Shown here: in pieces, positions 9,945 through 20,037 of the stretch
How the letters are laid out: every line of letters begins with the position of its first letter
Numbering within the stretch: position 1 is the stretch's first letter
Assembly: GCA_944386325.1 (NCBI GenBank)
Contig: CALXAP010000016.1
Span: 1 to 46,471 of the forward strand
From: an uncultured Clostridia bacterium
GTDB lineage: Bacteria > Bacillota > Clostridia > TANB77 > CAG-508
Direction of reading: 5' to 3'
DNA length: 46,471 nt
Notes under the pieces: model-generated
What the model saw: the letters and a program-made list of their open reading frames with translations, nothing else
Told to the model about the DNA's origin: nothing
The model's database searches: none
Position numbers and translations under genes: made by a program

Positions 9945-10256
9945 ATGAAAATAAAAAAAGGAGATACTGTACAAGTTATAAATGGAAATGACAAAGGAAA
10001 AACAGGTGAAGTATTACAAGTTATTCCAAAAACAGAAAAAGTTATAGTAAAAGGGATAAATGTAAGAAAAAAACATGTAAAACCTAGAAAAAAAGGCGAA
10101 GAAGGAGGTATTCTAAGTGTTGAATGCCCAATTCATGTTGCAAAATTAAGTGTTGTATGTCCAAAATGTAATAAACCTACAAGAATAGGTTATGAAATAG
10201 AAAAAGACGAAAAAGTACGTGTTTGTAAAAAATGTGGTGCTAAAATAAAAAAATAG
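9945..10256 (+). CDS. rplX: 50S ribosomal protein L24
   Basis: 103 residues from ATG 9945 (GAAGGAGGAG upstream). KOW motif KKGDTVQVINGNDKGKTGEV at the N-terminus and a C-terminal CPKCNKPTRIGYE...CKKCG stretch with two CxxC pairs, the zinc-ribbon-like tail common in L24 of Bacillota. L24 initiates 50S assembly. Confidence 0.97.
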   Translation: MKIKKGDTVQVINGNDKGKTGEVLQVIPKTEKVIVKGINVRKKHVKPRKKGEEGGILSVECPIHVAKLSVVCPKCNKPTRIGYEIEKDEKVRVCKKCGAKIKK

Positions 10257-10271
10257 AAAGGAGGCAAATTG

Positions 10272-10811
10272 ATGGAAGTATTAAAAGAACAATATGAAAA
10301 AGAAATTGTACCAGCTTTGATGAAAAAATTTAATTATAAATCTGTAATGCAGGTACCAAAATTAGAAAAAATAGTTATAAATATAGGTTTAGGAGATGTA
10401 AGAGATAATCCAAAATCTTTAGATAATGCAATAAATGATTTAAGTATTATAACAGGACAAAAACCAGTTATAACAAAAGCTAAAAAATCAATTGCTGCAT
10501 TTAAATTGAGAGAAGATGCAAATGTAGGATGCAAAGTTACATTAAGAAGAGGAAAAATGTATGATTTTGCATATAAATTATTCAATGTTGCTCTTCCAAG
10601 AGTAAGAGATTTTAGAGGAGTTTCTGTAAATTCTTTCGATGGTAGAGGAAATTATTCAATGGGAGTAAAAGAGCAATTAATATTCCCAGAAATAGAATAT
10701 GATAAAATAGATAAAATAAGAGGAATGGATATAATATTTGTTACTACAGCTCATAGTGATGAAGAGGCAAAAGAGTTACTTACTCTTTTAGGTATGCCAT
10801 TTAAGAAATAA
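10272..10811 (+). CDS. rplE: 50S ribosomal protein L5
   Basis: 179 residues from ATG 10272; a TTG three bases earlier is in frame, but the AAAGGAGG (10257-10264) spacing favours ATG. Motifs [59 protein letters not shown] and FPEIEYDK identify L5, which binds 5S rRNA and contacts P-site tRNA. Confidence 0.97.
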   Translation: MEVLKEQYEKEIVPALMKKFNYKSVMQVPKLEKIVINIGLGDVRDNPKSLDNAINDLSIITGQKPVITKAKKSIAAFKLREDANVGCKVTLRRGKMYDFAYKLFNVALPRVRDFRGVSVNSFDGRGNYSMGVKEQLIFPEIEYDKIDKIRGMDIIFVTTAHSDEEAKELLTLLGMPFKK

Positions 10812-10851
10812 AAATAAAATTAGAAACCTTAAAAAGGAGGAATTAAAAAAG

Positions 10852-11037
10852 ATGGCTAAAAAATCAATGATTGTAAAGCAACAAAGAGAACCAAAATATA
10901 AAACAAGACATTATAATAGATGTAAAATCTGTGGTAGACCACATGCTTATATAAGAAAATTTGGAATTTGTCGTATATGTTTCAGAGAATTAGCACATAA
11001 AGGAGAAATACCAGGAGTAAAAAAAGCAAGTTGGTAA
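10852..11037 (+). CDS. rpsZ: 30S ribosomal protein S14, zinc-binding type Z
   Basis: 61 residues with two CxxC pairs ([20 protein letters not shown]), so this is the short zinc-dependent C+ form of S14. AAGGAGG precedes the ATG. C+ forms are often paired in a genome with a zinc-independent backup under Zur control; none is seen in this window. Confidence 0.97.
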   Translation: MAKKSMIVKQQREPKYKTRHYNRCKICGRPHAYIRKFGICRICFRELAHKGEIPGVKKASW

Positions 11038-11074
11038 AATATAAAGAATTGAATATAAAAGGAGGGCAAATATA

Positions 11075-11473
11075 GTGAATATTACTGATCCAATAGCAGA
11101 TATGTTAACAAGAATAAGAAATGCAAATAGTTCAAAGTTTAAGACTGTAGATGTACCAGCATCAAATATGAAAAGAGCAATAGCAGATATATTATATAAA
11201 GAAGGTTATATAAAATCATTTGAAGAAATAGATGATAATGTGCAAGGTATCATAAGAATAACTTTGAAATATGATGAAAAAGGTAATAGAGTAATTGCTG
11301 GTTTAAAAAGAATAAGTAAACCAGGATTAAGAATATATGCTTCAAAGGATGAATTACCAAAAGTTCTAAATGGTTTAGGAGTTGCAATAGTATCAACATC
11401 TAAAGGTGTTATGACAGATAAAGAAGCTAGAAAAGCTGGTATCGGCGGAGAAGTTTTAGCATATGTATGGTAA
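11075..11473 (+). CDS. rpsH: 30S ribosomal protein S8
   Basis: 132 residues from a GTG start 9 nt after AGGAGGG. Start [17 protein letters not shown]; end [32 protein letters not shown]8 binds 16S helix 21 and in E. coli represses the spc operon by binding a mimic near rplE; no such mimic was established here. Confidence 0.97.
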   Translation: MNITDPIADMLTRIRNANSSKFKTVDVPASNMKRAIADILYKEGYIKSFEEIDDNVQGIIRITLKYDEKGNRVIAGLKRISKPGLRIYASKDELPKVLNGLGVAIVSTSKGVMTDKEARKAGIGGEVLAYVW

Positions 11474-11502
11474 TTTATATTTAGAAGAAAGGAGTTAAGA
11501 AA

Positions 11503-12042
11503 ATGTCAAGAATAGGTAATAAACCAATTACTATTCCAGAAGGTGTAGATGTTAAAATAGAAAATAATCATGTTACTGTAAAAGGACCAAAGGGAACATT
11601 AGAAAGAGATGTACATAAAAATATATCTTTAAAAGTAGAAAACAATAGTATCATATTAACAAGATGTGATGATGAACCAAATAATAGAGCTTTACATGGT
11701 TTAACAAGAACATTAATTAATAATATGATAATTGGTACTTTACATGAGTATACTAGACAATTAGAAATAAATGGAGTTGGATATAGAGCAAAAAAAGAAG
11801 GAAATAATCTAGTATTAAATTTAGGATATTCACATCCTGTTACAGTTGAAGCACCAGCTGGAATTACTTTTGAGGTTCCAAATCCAAACCAAATAATAGT
11901 AAAAGGTATAGATAAAGAATTAGTTGGTCAAACAGCAGCTGTTATTAGAACAAAGAGACCTCCAGAAGTATATAGAGGTAAAGGTATTAAATATGCTGAG
12001 GAAGTTATTAGACGTAAAGAAGGTAAAGCAGGTAAAAAATAA
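11503..12042 (+). CDS. rplF: 50S ribosomal protein L6
   Basis: 179 residues. MSRIGNKPITIPEGVDVKI, GPKGTLERDV, EINGVGYRAKKEGNNLVLNL, and the C-terminal KGIDKELVGQTAAVIRTKRP and EVYRGKGIKYAEEVIRRKEG. L6 is made of two repeated domains and supports the GTPase centre and sarcin-ricin loop. AAAGGAG precedes the ATG. Confidence 0.98.
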   Translation: MSRIGNKPITIPEGVDVKIENNHVTVKGPKGTLERDVHKNISLKVENNSIILTRCDDEPNNRALHGLTRTLINNMIIGTLHEYTRQLEINGVGYRAKKEGNNLVLNLGYSHPVTVEAPAGITFEVPNPNQIIVKGIDKELVGQTAAVIRTKRPPEVYRGKGIKYAEEVIRRKEGKAGKK

Positions 12043-12078
12043 TCGTATAAAGTAAATTGATAGTTAGGGGTGAATTGG

Positions 12079-12438
12079 ATGATATCAAAAACTAATAGAA
12101 AATTAGAAAGAGAAAGAAGACATAAAAGAGTTCGTACTAAAATTTCTGGAACAACAGAATGTCCTAGATTATGCGTATATAGAAGTAATAATAATCTATA
12201 TGTGCAAATAATAGATGATTCAGTAGCAAAAACATTAGTTAGTGCTTCTACACTAGATAAAGAAATAAAAGTAAAACACAGTAATAAAGAAGCTGCTAAA
12301 GAATTAGGTGAATTAATAGCAAAAAGGGCAAAAGCAAAAAAGATAAACAAAATAGTATTTGATAGAGGCGGATATATATATCATGGTGTTGTTAAAGAAT
12401 TAGCAGAAGCTGCAAGAAATGGCGGATTAGAATTTTAA
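12079..12438 (+). CDS. rplR: 50S ribosomal protein L18
   Basis: 119 residues from ATG 12079 (AGGGG at 12066-12070); a GTG at 12070 in the same frame overlaps the ribosome-binding site and is rejected. [38 protein letters not shown] and [20 protein letters not shown] identify L18, which binds 5S rRNA with L5. Confidence 0.97.
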   Translation: MISKTNRKLERERRHKRVRTKISGTTECPRLCVYRSNNNLYVQIIDDSVAKTLVSASTLDKEIKVKHSNKEAAKELGELIAKRAKAKKINKIVFDRGGYIYHGVVKELAEAARNGGLEF

Positions 12439-12461
12439 AAGAGGAGGTATAACAAAGAAGT

Positions 12462-12950
12462 ATGGAAGAAAATACATTCGAATTAAAAGAGAAAGTTGTT
12501 GCTATTAATAGAGTAGCTAAAGTTGTTAAAGGTGGTAGAACTTTTAGATTTAGTGCTTTAGTAGTAGTTGGAGACGAAAGAGGCAATGTAGGTGTAGGAA
12601 ATGGTAAAGCATCTGAAGTTCCTGATGCTATAAAAAAAGCAATAGAAGAAGCTAAAAAGAATTTAGTATCAGTTCCTATAGTTAATACAACTATTCCTCA
12701 TGAATATGTTGGAAAATTTGGAAGTGCAAGTGTTCTTTTAAAGCCTGCTGCAAAAGGTACTGGATTAATTGCAGGAGGAAGTGTAAGACCAGTTCTTGAA
12801 CTAGCTGGATATAGAGATATAAGAACAAAAGTTATAGGTACTAACAATCCTAGAAATGTTGTATATGCAACATTAAATGCTCTTCAAAATATGATGACAG
12901 CAGAAGATGTAGCTAAAAAAAGAGGAAAGAAAATAGAAGAAATAATTTAA
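12462..12950 (+). CDS. rpsE: 30S ribosomal protein S5
   Basis: 162 residues. [59 protein letters not shown] and [19 protein letters not shown] are S5 signatures. S5 affects translational accuracy with S4. In most bacteria rpmD (L30) follows; here only 35 nt separate this stop from rplO. Confidence 0.98.
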   Translation: MEENTFELKEKVVAINRVAKVVKGGRTFRFSALVVVGDERGNVGVGNGKASEVPDAIKKAIEEAKKNLVSVPIVNTTIPHEYVGKFGSASVLLKPAAKGTGLIAGGSVRPVLELAGYRDIRTKVIGTNNPRNVVYATLNALQNMMTAEDVAKKRGKKIEEII

Positions 12951-12985
12951 TATATATATTATTATTAAATAGGAGGTGCAAATAA

Positions 12986-13420
12986 ATGAACTTAGGTGAG
13001 TTAAAACCAGCAGTTAAAAAAGTAAACAGAAAAAGAGTTGGTCGTGGTATAGGCTCTGGATTAGGTAAAACTTCTGGTAAAGGACATAAAGGTCAAAAAG
13101 CAAGATCTGGAGGAGGAGTAAGACGTGGATTTGAAGGTGGTCAAACTCCATTATATAGAAGATTACCAAAAAGAGGATTTACAAATATCCATGCAAAAGT
13201 ATATACAGAAGTTACATTAACTATGTTAAATAAATCAGAAGCAACTGATGTAACTGCTGAAACTTTATTAAAAGAAGGTATTATTTCTAAAATAAATGAT
13301 GGAATTGTAGTATTAGCTACAGGAAATTTAGAAAAGAAATTAAATGTAAAAGCTAATAGATTTACTAAAAATGCAAAAGATAAAATAGAGTCTCTTGGCG
13401 GAAAGACAGAGGTGATCTAA
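12986..13420 (+). CDS. rplO: 50S ribosomal protein L15
   Basis: 144 residues. [40 protein letters not shown] and [20 protein letters not shown] are the glycine-rich L15 N-terminus that threads into 23S rRNA. It follows rpsE directly, with no rpmD between. The stop overlaps the secY start by one base. Confidence 0.97.
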   Translation: MNLGELKPAVKKVNRKRVGRGIGSGLGKTSGKGHKGQKARSGGGVRRGFEGGQTPLYRRLPKRGFTNIHAKVYTEVTLTMLNKSEATDVTAETLLKEGIISKINDGIVVLATGNLEKKLNVKANRFTKNAKDKIESLGGKTEVI

Positions 13421-14746
13421 TGTTTAAGACTATAGTAAATGCTGTAAAAAATCCAGATGTTAGAAAAAAATTATTATTTGTTTTACTTTTAATAGTGTTT
13501 TTCAGATTAGGATGTTTTATAACGGTACCAGGTGTAGATACTATTGCATTAAATGAAGAAATGCAAGCATCTGCTAATGGAATAACAGGTCTTATTGATA
13601 TAATTTCAGGAGGTGCTTTTTCTAGATTCTCAATATTTGCAATGTCAATTAGCCCATATATCACAGCGTCAATAGTAATTCAATTATTAGGTATGATTGT
13701 TCCTTCATTAGAAAAATTAATGAAAGAAGGACGGAGAAGATGGAAAAGCAAAAGTAAATAAGTATACAAAAATACTTACAATAATATTAGCAACAGTTGA
13801 AGCTGCTGGTATTTATATTGCATATAAAGATAGTGGTGTATTTATTGATCCAGGAGTATTTAGTGGAGTTTTATTTGTATTTTCACTTGTTGCTGGAACA
13901 GCTCTTTTAATGTGGTTAGGTGAACAAATAACTACAAAAGGTGTTGGAAACGGTATATCTATGTTGATTTTTGTTGGTATAATCGCTGGATTGCCATCTT
14001 TTGTAACAACTTTATATGGATTAATATTTACAGCAACAGGATTTAGTACAACAGGACTTATTACAGCATTAGGTTTGATTATAGGAGCAATAATTTTAAT
14101 TGCTGCAGTTGTTTTTGTACAACAATCTGAAAGAAGAATACCTGTACAGTATTCTAAAAAAGTTGTTGGAAGAAAAATGTATGGAGGTCAAAGTACTCAT
14201 ATACCATTAAAATTAGCAATGGCAGGTGTTATGCCAATAATCTTTGCATCAGCATTTATGACATTTCCAGCAATGTTTATACAAATTTTTATACCAGATA
14301 TTGCAACACAAACTGGTTTTTGGGCTGGAGTATATAAATTCTCAATAGCAACATCTACATCTAATGGTATACCTATAGGATATTCAATAGCAAATGCCGC
14401 TGTATATTTGTTATTAATTGTTGGATTTACATTTTTCTATACTTTTGCTACATTCAACCCTGCAGAAGTATCAAGTAATATTAAGAAAAATGGTGGATTC
14501 ATACCTGGTATAAGAGCAGGTAAACCAACTACAGAATATTTAAAATCTATAATGACTAAATTAACTTGGTTTGGTGCAGTATTTTTAGCTTTAGTTGCCA
14601 TATTACCAATGCTAGTTAGATTTACAGATTTAAATATTGCGTTTGGTGGTACATCAATTCTTATTATTGTTGGTGTTGCTTTAGAAGTTGTACAACAGCT
14701 AGAATCTCAATTAGTAATGAGACATTATAAGGGATTTTTAGATTAA
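13420..14746 (+). CDS. secY: Preprotein translocase subunit SecY, frame interrupted at a CGG codon
   Basis: From ATG 13420 (TAATG overlap with rplO) the first 104 codons encode the SecY N-terminus: TM1, plug region FSRFSIFAMSISPYITASI, then LGMIVPSLEKLMKEG. Frame zero then reads CGG (13732-13734) and stops at 13759-13761. Skipping C13732 continues as GEDGKAKVNKYTKI, then TM4 and the rest of SecY, including WLGEQITTKGVGNGISMLIF and the C-terminal cytoplasmic loop IKKNGGFIPGIRAGKPT; total about 441 residues, the normal size. The junction lies in the cytoplasmic loop between TM2 and TM3; the homologous loop usually reads KEGEEGRKK, so the join carries one extra Gly and a 4-nt insertion is an alternative reading. 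secY is essential, so a true null is unlikely. Confidence 0.92.
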
Positions 14747-14758
14747 TAAATTAATAAA

Positions 14759-14790
14759 AGCGACTTATTTTAGTCGCTATTATTAATTTA
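14759..14790 (+). terminator. Possible terminator after secY
   Basis: AGCGACT (14759-14765) pairs with AGTCGCT (14772-14778) over a 6-nt loop. The U-tract is poor (ATTATTAATTTATAA), so readthrough into adk is likely. A TATAAT at 14867-14872 could serve adk, but no good -35 was found. Confidence 0.6.
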
Positions 14791-14916
14791 TAAGGAAAAG
14801 TTAATTTTTCAAATAATAAGAAATGCAATTTTCTATAAAGTAGAAAATAGTTTAATAATGTTATGTTATAATTTTTGTTTTTATTAATTAAAAATTAAAA
14901 AAGGAGTTGTTTAAAT

Positions 14917-15582
14917 TTGATAATAATAATGCTTGGTGCACCAGGAGCTGGAAAAGGAACAATAGGAAAGAGATTAGCAGTACAACTTGGAATTACGCAT
15001 TTATCTAGTGGAGATGTGTTTAGAGCTTTAACAAAGGATAATACTAAATTAGGTGAAGAAATAAAAGAATGTATAAATGGTGGAAAATTAATACCAGATA
15101 AATTAGCAATGCAAATATTTGAAGATAAAATTGTTAAATATAATTTGGAAAAGGGAATTATTCTTGATGGATATCCAAGAACATTAATGCAGGCAAAACA
15201 TTTAGATAAATTATTTAAAAATATGGAATTAAAAGTAGATATTGCAATGAATATCGATGTTGAAGATCAATTAATAATAGATAGAATTGTAAATAGACGA
15301 ATATGCTCAAATTCTAGATGTGGAGAGATATATAATTTAAAATATGGAAAGATACCAAAAGTAGATGGTATATGCGATAAATGTGGTGAAAATTTAATTC
15401 AAAGAGCAGATGATAATGAGATAACTGTTAGAGATAGATTAAAAATATATGATGAAAATACAAGACCACTATTAAAATATTACAATAAAAGAGGAGTATT
15501 GTGGAATGTGCATTCTGCAGAAGATACTTCAATAGATGATATAGTTCATCAAACTATGATTCATATTGAGGATATGGATTAA
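14917..15582 (+). CDS. adk: Adenylate kinase
   Basis: 221 residues from TTG 14917 after AAGGAG. P-loop GAPGAGKGT (about 7-15), SSGDVFR, ILDGYPRT (AMP-binding) and a zinc-binding LID with four cysteines (CSNSRC...CDKC), as in Gram-positive adenylate kinases. Catalyses ATP + AMP to 2 ADP. The conventional NMP-binding Phe/Met positions look standard. Position between secY and map is the conserved Bacillota order. Confidence 0.96.
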   Translation: MIIIMLGAPGAGKGTIGKRLAVQLGITHLSSGDVFRALTKDNTKLGEEIKECINGGKLIPDKLAMQIFEDKIVKYNLEKGIILDGYPRTLMQAKHLDKLFKNMELKVDIAMNIDVEDQLIIDRIVNRRICSNSRCGEIYNLKYGKIPKVDGICDKCGENLIQRADDNEITVRDRLKIYDENTRPLLKYYNKRGVLWNVHSAEDTSIDDIVHQTMIHIEDMD

Positions 15583-15602
15583 TTTAGAAAGAAGGAAATA
15601 TT

Positions 15603-16373
15603 ATGGTTGATATAAAATCTAAAAGAGAAATTGAATTGATGAAAGAAGCTTGTAAATTAACTTTTTTGACACATGAAGAGATAAGAAAAGCTATAAGACC
15701 TGGAATAAGTACAATGGAATTAGATAAATTAGCTGAGGATTTTATAAGAAAAAATGGAGGGATACCAGCACAGAAAAACTATCCAAGTGGAATAAAAGGA
15801 GTACCAAATTTTCCTTCAACACTTTGTATTTCAGTTAATGATGTTGTAATACATGGAATACCATCTAAAAAAATAATTTTAAAAGATGGTGATATTGTTA
15901 GTATAGATTTAGTTGTAAGAAAAAATGGATTTCATGGAGATGCTGCAAGAACGTATATAGTAGGTAAAGCTTCAAAGCAAGCAGAAAGATTAGTTAGTAT
16001 AACTGAGCAAGCATTTTTTGAAGGAATTAAGTATGCAGTTCCAGGTAATAGAATAGGTGATGTTTCTCATGCAATAGGTGAATTTGTAAGAAGAAATGGA
16101 TATTCTGTATTAAGGGAATTTCAAGGACATGGAATTGGAAGAAATATGCATGAAGAACCAGGAATTCCAAACTTTGGAAAGGCAGGAAGAGGAGTACGAT
16201 TGGAACCAGGGATGACTTTAGCTGTTGAACCTATGGTAATAGAAGGAAAACCTAATGTATTGGAATTAGAAGATGGTTGGACAATTGTTTCAGAAGATGG
16301 AAGTTTGTCAGCCCATTATGAAAATACGATTTTGATTACAGAAAAAGAGCCAGAAATATTGACAATTGTATAA
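15603..16373 (+). CDS. map: Type I methionine aminopeptidase
   Basis: 256 residues. Metal ligands are visible in order: D of SIDLVV, D of HGDAART, H of QGHGIGR, E of AVEPMV and E of YENTILITE; the substrate histidine is in VIHGIPSKK. Removes initiator methionine from nascent proteins. ATG 15603 follows AGAAGGA. Starts 20 nt after adk. Confidence 0.96.
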   Translation: MVDIKSKREIELMKEACKLTFLTHEEIRKAIRPGISTMELDKLAEDFIRKNGGIPAQKNYPSGIKGVPNFPSTLCISVNDVVIHGIPSKKIILKDGDIVSIDLVVRKNGFHGDAARTYIVGKASKQAERLVSITEQAFFEGIKYAVPGNRIGDVSHAIGEFVRRNGYSVLREFQGHGIGRNMHEEPGIPNFGKAGRGVRLEPGMTLAVEPMVIEGKPNVLELEDGWTIVSEDGSLSAHYENTILITEKEPEILTIV

Positions 16374-16446
16374 TTTTATTATATACTATACTAGCTATAT
16401 TAAATTAGTAAGAAGTATAAAAACTCTTTTTGAGGAGGGGAAAATT

Positions 16447-16665
16447 TTGGCTAAGGAAGATGTTATTGAAATTGAAGGTACTGTAATAGAGGCATTACCT
16501 AATACAAATTTTAAAGTAAGATTAGATAATGGTCATGAGGTACTAGCTCACATATCTGGAAAATTAAGAATGAATTATATAAAAATTCTTCCAGGAGATA
16601 AAGTAAAATTAGAGCTTTCACCATATGATCTTTCAAGAGGTCGTATAGTGTGGAGAGATAAATAA
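16447..16665 (+). CDS. infA: Translation initiation factor IF-1
   Basis: 72 residues from a TTG start after GAGGAGGGG (16431-16439). [20 protein letters not shown], then [20 protein letters not shown] and [16 protein letters not shown] identify the OB-fold factor that occupies the ribosomal A site in initiation. Upstream in-frame codons exist back to 16366 but lack a ribosome-binding site. Confidence 0.96.
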   Translation: MAKEDVIEIEGTVIEALPNTNFKVRLDNGHEVLAHISGKLRMNYIKILPGDKVKLELSPYDLSRGRIVWRDK

Positions 16666-16710
16666 GCTTAGTATTAATAATTCCACTTTTCAAATATAGG
16701 AGGTGTAAAA

Positions 16711-16824
16711 ATGAAGGTAAGACCATCAGTTAAAAAAATGTGTGAAAAATGCAAAGTAATCAGAAGAAAAGGTGTTATAAGGGTTATTTGTGAAAACCCA
16801 AAGCATAAACAAAGACAAGGATAG
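16711..16824 (+). CDS. rpmJ: 50S ribosomal protein L36, zinc-binding form
   Basis: 37 residues ([20 protein letters not shown] to [10 protein letters not shown]) after AGGAGG. Three cysteines and one histidine (CEKC...C...H) form the zinc site of the C+ type. Follows infA by 45 nt in the usual order. 160 nt without a gene separate it from rpsM; only a weak GTAAG/CTTAC hairpin is seen there. Confidence 0.96.
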   Translation: MKVRPSVKKMCEKCKVIRRKGVIRVICENPKHKQRQG

Positions 16825-16986
16825 TGATATTAACATAGATTAGTAGCGGCTGTGTAAGTTTTTCTTACATTCTAATATATGTTTATATATATACCTGGAG
16901 TTTTAAAATACTAAATTTAAATAAATTTACATTTCATTTAAAATATAAGGGTAATAATTAATAATTTTTTGGAGGTGCTAAAAAGA

Positions 16987-17355
16987 ATGGCTCGTATAGC
17001 AGGAGTAGATTTACCTAGAGAAAAGAGAGTTGAAATAGGATTAACATATATATATGGAATTGGACTTTCAAGTTCTCAAAAAATATTATCAGAAGCTGGA
17101 GTAAATCCAGATACAAGGGTAAAAGATTTAACAGATGAACAAGTAAACGATATAAGAAAAGCAATGGCAGATTATAAAGTAGAAGGCGATTTAAGAAGAG
17201 AAGTTGCTTTAAATATAAAAAGACTTACTGAAATAGGATGTTATAGAGGATTAAGACATAGAAAAGGTTTACCTGTAAGAGGACAAAGAACAAAAACTAA
17301 TGCTAGAACAAGAAAAGGACCTAGAAAATTAGTAAGTAAAAGTAAAACAAAATAA
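16987..17355 (+). CDS. rpsM: 30S ribosomal protein S13
   Basis: 122 residues from ATG 16987 (GGAGG 16971-16975). [54 protein letters not shown] and the basic tail identify S13, which contacts P-site tRNA and forms bridges B1a/B1b. Opens the alpha-operon set. Confidence 0.97.
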   Translation: MARIAGVDLPREKRVEIGLTYIYGIGLSSSQKILSEAGVNPDTRVKDLTDEQVNDIRKAMADYKVEGDLRREVALNIKRLTEIGCYRGLRHRKGLPVRGQRTKTNARTRKGPRKLVSKSKTK

Positions 17356-17431
17356 TTAAATACTTATAAATGAAAGATAAATATGTTTTTTAGCATATTT
17401 TATTCTTGTGTATAAGGAGGGAAATATTATA

Positions 17432-17830
17432 ATGGCTATAAAAGGCGCAAAAAAAACAATTACAAGAAGAAGAGATAGAAAAAACATCGAAAAAGGTTCT
17501 GCACATATTCATTCTAGTTTTAACAATACAATAGTATCAATTACAGATGTTAATGGTAATGTTATATCATGGGCAAGTGCAGGAGGTTTAGGATTTAAAG
17601 GTTCAAGAAAAAGTACTCCATTTGCTGCAGGACAAGCGGCAGAAACAGCTGCTAAAGCTGCAATGGAACATGGATTAAAAACTGTTGAGGTTTATGTAAA
17701 AGGACCAGGTTCTGGACGTGAAGCTGCTATAAGATCTTTACAAACAGCAGGTCTAGAAATTAGTATGATAAAAGATGTAACTCCTATTCCACATAATGGT
17801 TGTAGACCACCAAAAAGAAGAAGAGTATAA
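17432..17830 (+). CDS. rpsK: 30S ribosomal protein S11
   Basis: 132 residues from ATG 17432 (AAGGAGGG). [60 protein letters not shown] and the C-terminal [11 protein letters not shown] are S11 signatures; S11 sits on the platform by the mRNA exit. Full-length. Confidence 0.98.
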   Translation: MAIKGAKKTITRRRDRKNIEKGSAHIHSSFNNTIVSITDVNGNVISWASAGGLGFKGSRKSTPFAAGQAAETAAKAAMEHGLKTVEVYVKGPGSGREAAIRSLQTAGLEISMIKDVTPIPHNGCRPPKRRRV

Positions 17831-17861
17831 TATATTTTTAGAAAGAGGTGTAATTTTTTAA

Positions 17862-18488
17862 ATGTCAAGATATAAAGATGAACAATGTCGTGTGTGCCGT
17901 AGAGAAGGACAAAAATTGTTCTTAAAAGGTTCAAGATGTTATACAGATAAATGTAGTATTGCTAGAAGAAATTATGCTCCAGGACAACATGGACAAAGAA
18001 GAAAAAAAATGTCTGAATACGGAACTCAATTAAGAGAAAAACAAAAAACAAAAGCATTTTATGGTGTTCAAGAAAAACAATTTAGAAAATATTTTGAAAT
18101 GGCATCAGTAACAAAAGGTGTTACAGGTGAAAGATTATTACAAATATTAGAGAGTAGATTAGATAATGTTGTGTATAGATTGGGATTTGGTGTTTCAAGA
18201 GCACAAGCTAGACAATTGGTAAACCATGGTCATTTTGAAGTTAATGGTAAAAAAGTGGATATACCATCATATCTAGTTAAAGCAGGAGATGTAGTATCAG
18301 TTAGAGAAATTAGAAAAGATAATAAAACAATAAAAGAGAATGTTGAAAATAATAGTTCAAGACCAATTCCAGCTTGGTTAGAAAAAGATAATGAAAAATT
18401 AAGTGGTAAAGTTATAAGATTAGCTTCAAGAGAAGATATAGATATACCAGTTCAAGAACACTTAATTGTTGAGTTATATTCTAAATAA
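17862..18488 (+). CDS. rpsD: 30S ribosomal protein S4, zinc-binding form
   Basis: 208 residues. The N-terminus has four cysteines ([18 protein letters not shown] and C of TDKCSIARR), so it is the C+ form. S4 domain: [41 protein letters not shown]4 nucleates 30S assembly and in B. subtilis autoregulates. AGAGGTG precedes the ATG. Confidence 0.97.
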   Translation: MSRYKDEQCRVCRREGQKLFLKGSRCYTDKCSIARRNYAPGQHGQRRKKMSEYGTQLREKQKTKAFYGVQEKQFRKYFEMASVTKGVTGERLLQILESRLDNVVYRLGFGVSRAQARQLVNHGHFEVNGKKVDIPSYLVKAGDVVSVREIRKDNKTIKENVENNSSRPIPAWLEKDNEKLSGKVIRLASREDIDIPVQEHLIVELYSK

Positions 18489-18540
18489 AATATAGGAATT
18501 TTAATTAGTAATATTTTATTACTAGAATAGGAGATAAAAA

Positions 18541-19488
18541 ATGATTGAATTCGAAAAACCAAATATAGAGTGCGTAAAAGTTGATGTGGATAATAATTAT
18601 GCAAAATTTGAATGTCAACCATTAGAGCGTGGATATGGAATGACAATAGGAAATTCTTTAAGAAGAATCTTATTATCATCTCTTCCAGGTACTGCAATAA
18701 CTAGTATAAAAATAGAAGGTGTTCTTCATGAATTTTCTACAATTCCAAATGTTGTGGAAGATGTTCCAGAATTAATAGTAAATTTAAAAAGTGTAAGATT
18801 AAAATCTGAAGAAAATGAAGAAAAAGTTATGCATATAGATTTTAAAGGTCCAGGAGAAGTTACTGCTAAAGATATAATTACAGATGGAACAATAGAAATA
18901 TTAAATGGAGATTTACATATTGCAACTGTAGAAGAAGGTGGACATTTACAAATAGAACTTACAACAGATAAGGGAAGAGGTTATAATACTGCAGAACAAA
19001 ATAAAAAAACAAATCAAGCTTTAAATGTACTTCCAATAGATTCAATTTTTACTCCAGTAAAAAAAGTAAATTATTCAGTTGAAAATACAAGAGTTGGTCA
19101 AATGGTTGATTATGATAAATTAACTATTGAAGTATGGACAGATGGTAGTTTAAAACCATTTGAAGCTTTAAGCTTAGCTGCAAAAGTTATGACTGGTCAT
19201 TTAGAATTATTTATAGACTTATCAGAAACTGCTAAAAATACAAAAGTAATGGTAGAAAAAGAAGAATCTAAGAAAGAGAAAATCTTAGAAATGCCAATAG
19301 AAGAATTGGAATTATCAGTTAGATCATATAATTGCTTAAAAAGAGCAGGAATTTCTACAGTTCAAGATTTAGCAAATAAATCAGAAGCTGAAATGATGAA
19401 AGTAAGAAATCTAGGTAAGAAATCACTAGATGAAGTAATAAATAAATTACATTCATTGGAATTAGATTTTGCAAGTGAAGAAGAATAA
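18541..19488 (+). CDS. rpoA: RNA polymerase alpha subunit
   Basis: 315 residues. N-terminal assembly domain with [36 protein letters not shown] [10 protein letters not shown], and [19 protein letters not shown]; a charged linker ([14 protein letters not shown]) and C-terminal DNA/activator-binding domain [20 protein letters not shown] with [14 protein letters not shown]. Dimer assembly scaffold of RNA polymerase. Confidence 0.98.
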   Translation: MIEFEKPNIECVKVDVDNNYAKFECQPLERGYGMTIGNSLRRILLSSLPGTAITSIKIEGVLHEFSTIPNVVEDVPELIVNLKSVRLKSEENEEKVMHIDFKGPGEVTAKDIITDGTIEILNGDLHIATVEEGGHLQIELTTDKGRGYNTAEQNKKTNQALNVLPIDSIFTPVKKVNYSVENTRVGQMVDYDKLTIEVWTDGSLKPFEALSLAAKVMTGHLELFIDLSETAKNTKVMVEKEESKKEKILEMPIEELELSVRSYNCLKRAGISTVQDLANKSEAEMMKVRNLGKKSLDEVINKLHSLELDFASEEE

Positions 19489-19511
19489 CTATAAAAAGGA
19501 GTGTGAATAAG

Positions 19512-20036
19512 TTGGCTAAAAATAGAAAATTAGGCAGAAAAACAGATCATAGATTAGCTATGTTAAAATGTCAAACAACAGATTTATTTTTACATGGCAA
19601 AATTGTTACAACTGAAGCAAGAGCTAAAGAAGTAAAAGCAATTGCTGATAGTTTAATAGCTTTAGCAGTTAAAGAAAAAGATAATTATGATATGGTAGAT
19701 GTTAAAGTTGTAAAAGCTAAATTAGATGGTAATGGAAATAAAGTTACAGAATTAGTAAAAAGTAAAAATGGTAATGAATTTTTAAAAGTTGTTAAAACAG
19801 AAACAACTGAAAAAAGACAAAAAGATAGACCTTCAAGATTAAATGCAAGAAGAAAAATGATGAAAAATCTAAATAAAGTTAAAGATTCTGAAGGAAAAAA
19901 TGTGGATATCCCGTCTAAATTATTTAATGTAATTGCACCAAAATATGCAGATAGAGTTGGTGGATATACACGTATAGTTAAAGCTGGTCCAAGAAGAGGA
20001 GATTCAGCAGAAGTTGCTATATTAGAATTATTGTAA
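19512..20036 (+). CDS. rplQ: 50S ribosomal protein L17, extended
   Basis: 174 residues from TTG 19512, about 10 nt after AAGGAG; a GTG at 19503 sits one base from that site and is rejected. [20 protein letters not shown] is the conserved L17 start and [20 protein letters not shown] the conserved end. Between them lies an extra basic stretch of about 45-50 residues (roughly 60-108) absent from short L17 proteins (~113-130 residues). Last gene of the alpha operon; a strong terminator follows. Confidence 0.95.
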   Translation: MAKNRKLGRKTDHRLAMLKCQTTDLFLHGKIVTTEARAKEVKAIADSLIALAVKEKDNYDMVDVKVVKAKLDGNGNKVTELVKSKNGNEFLKVVKTETTEKRQKDRPSRLNARRKMMKNLNKVKDSEGKNVDIPSKLFNVIAPKYADRVGGYTRIVKAGPRRGDSAEVAILELL

Positions 20037-20037
20037 T

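Noticed and set aside
11928..12350. Minus-strand frame over rplF-rplR
   Set aside because: Shadow of two conserved ribosomal genes; no ribosome-binding site and low-complexity composition.
708..13734. CGG reassigned to another amino acid (as reported in some bacteria)
   Set aside because: Reading CGG as any amino acid does not restore the frame at any of the three sites; only a one-base shift does.
13732..13734. Classical -1 programmed frameshift on a slippery heptamer
   Set aside because: All three sites need +1, and none has an X-XXY-YYZ heptamer at the junction.
13420..14746. Treating the secY region as two separate genes
   Set aside because: Both pieces belong to one SecY fold and the missing middle (13762-13909) is coded intact in the +1 frame; the second piece has no ribosome-binding site at its apparent start.
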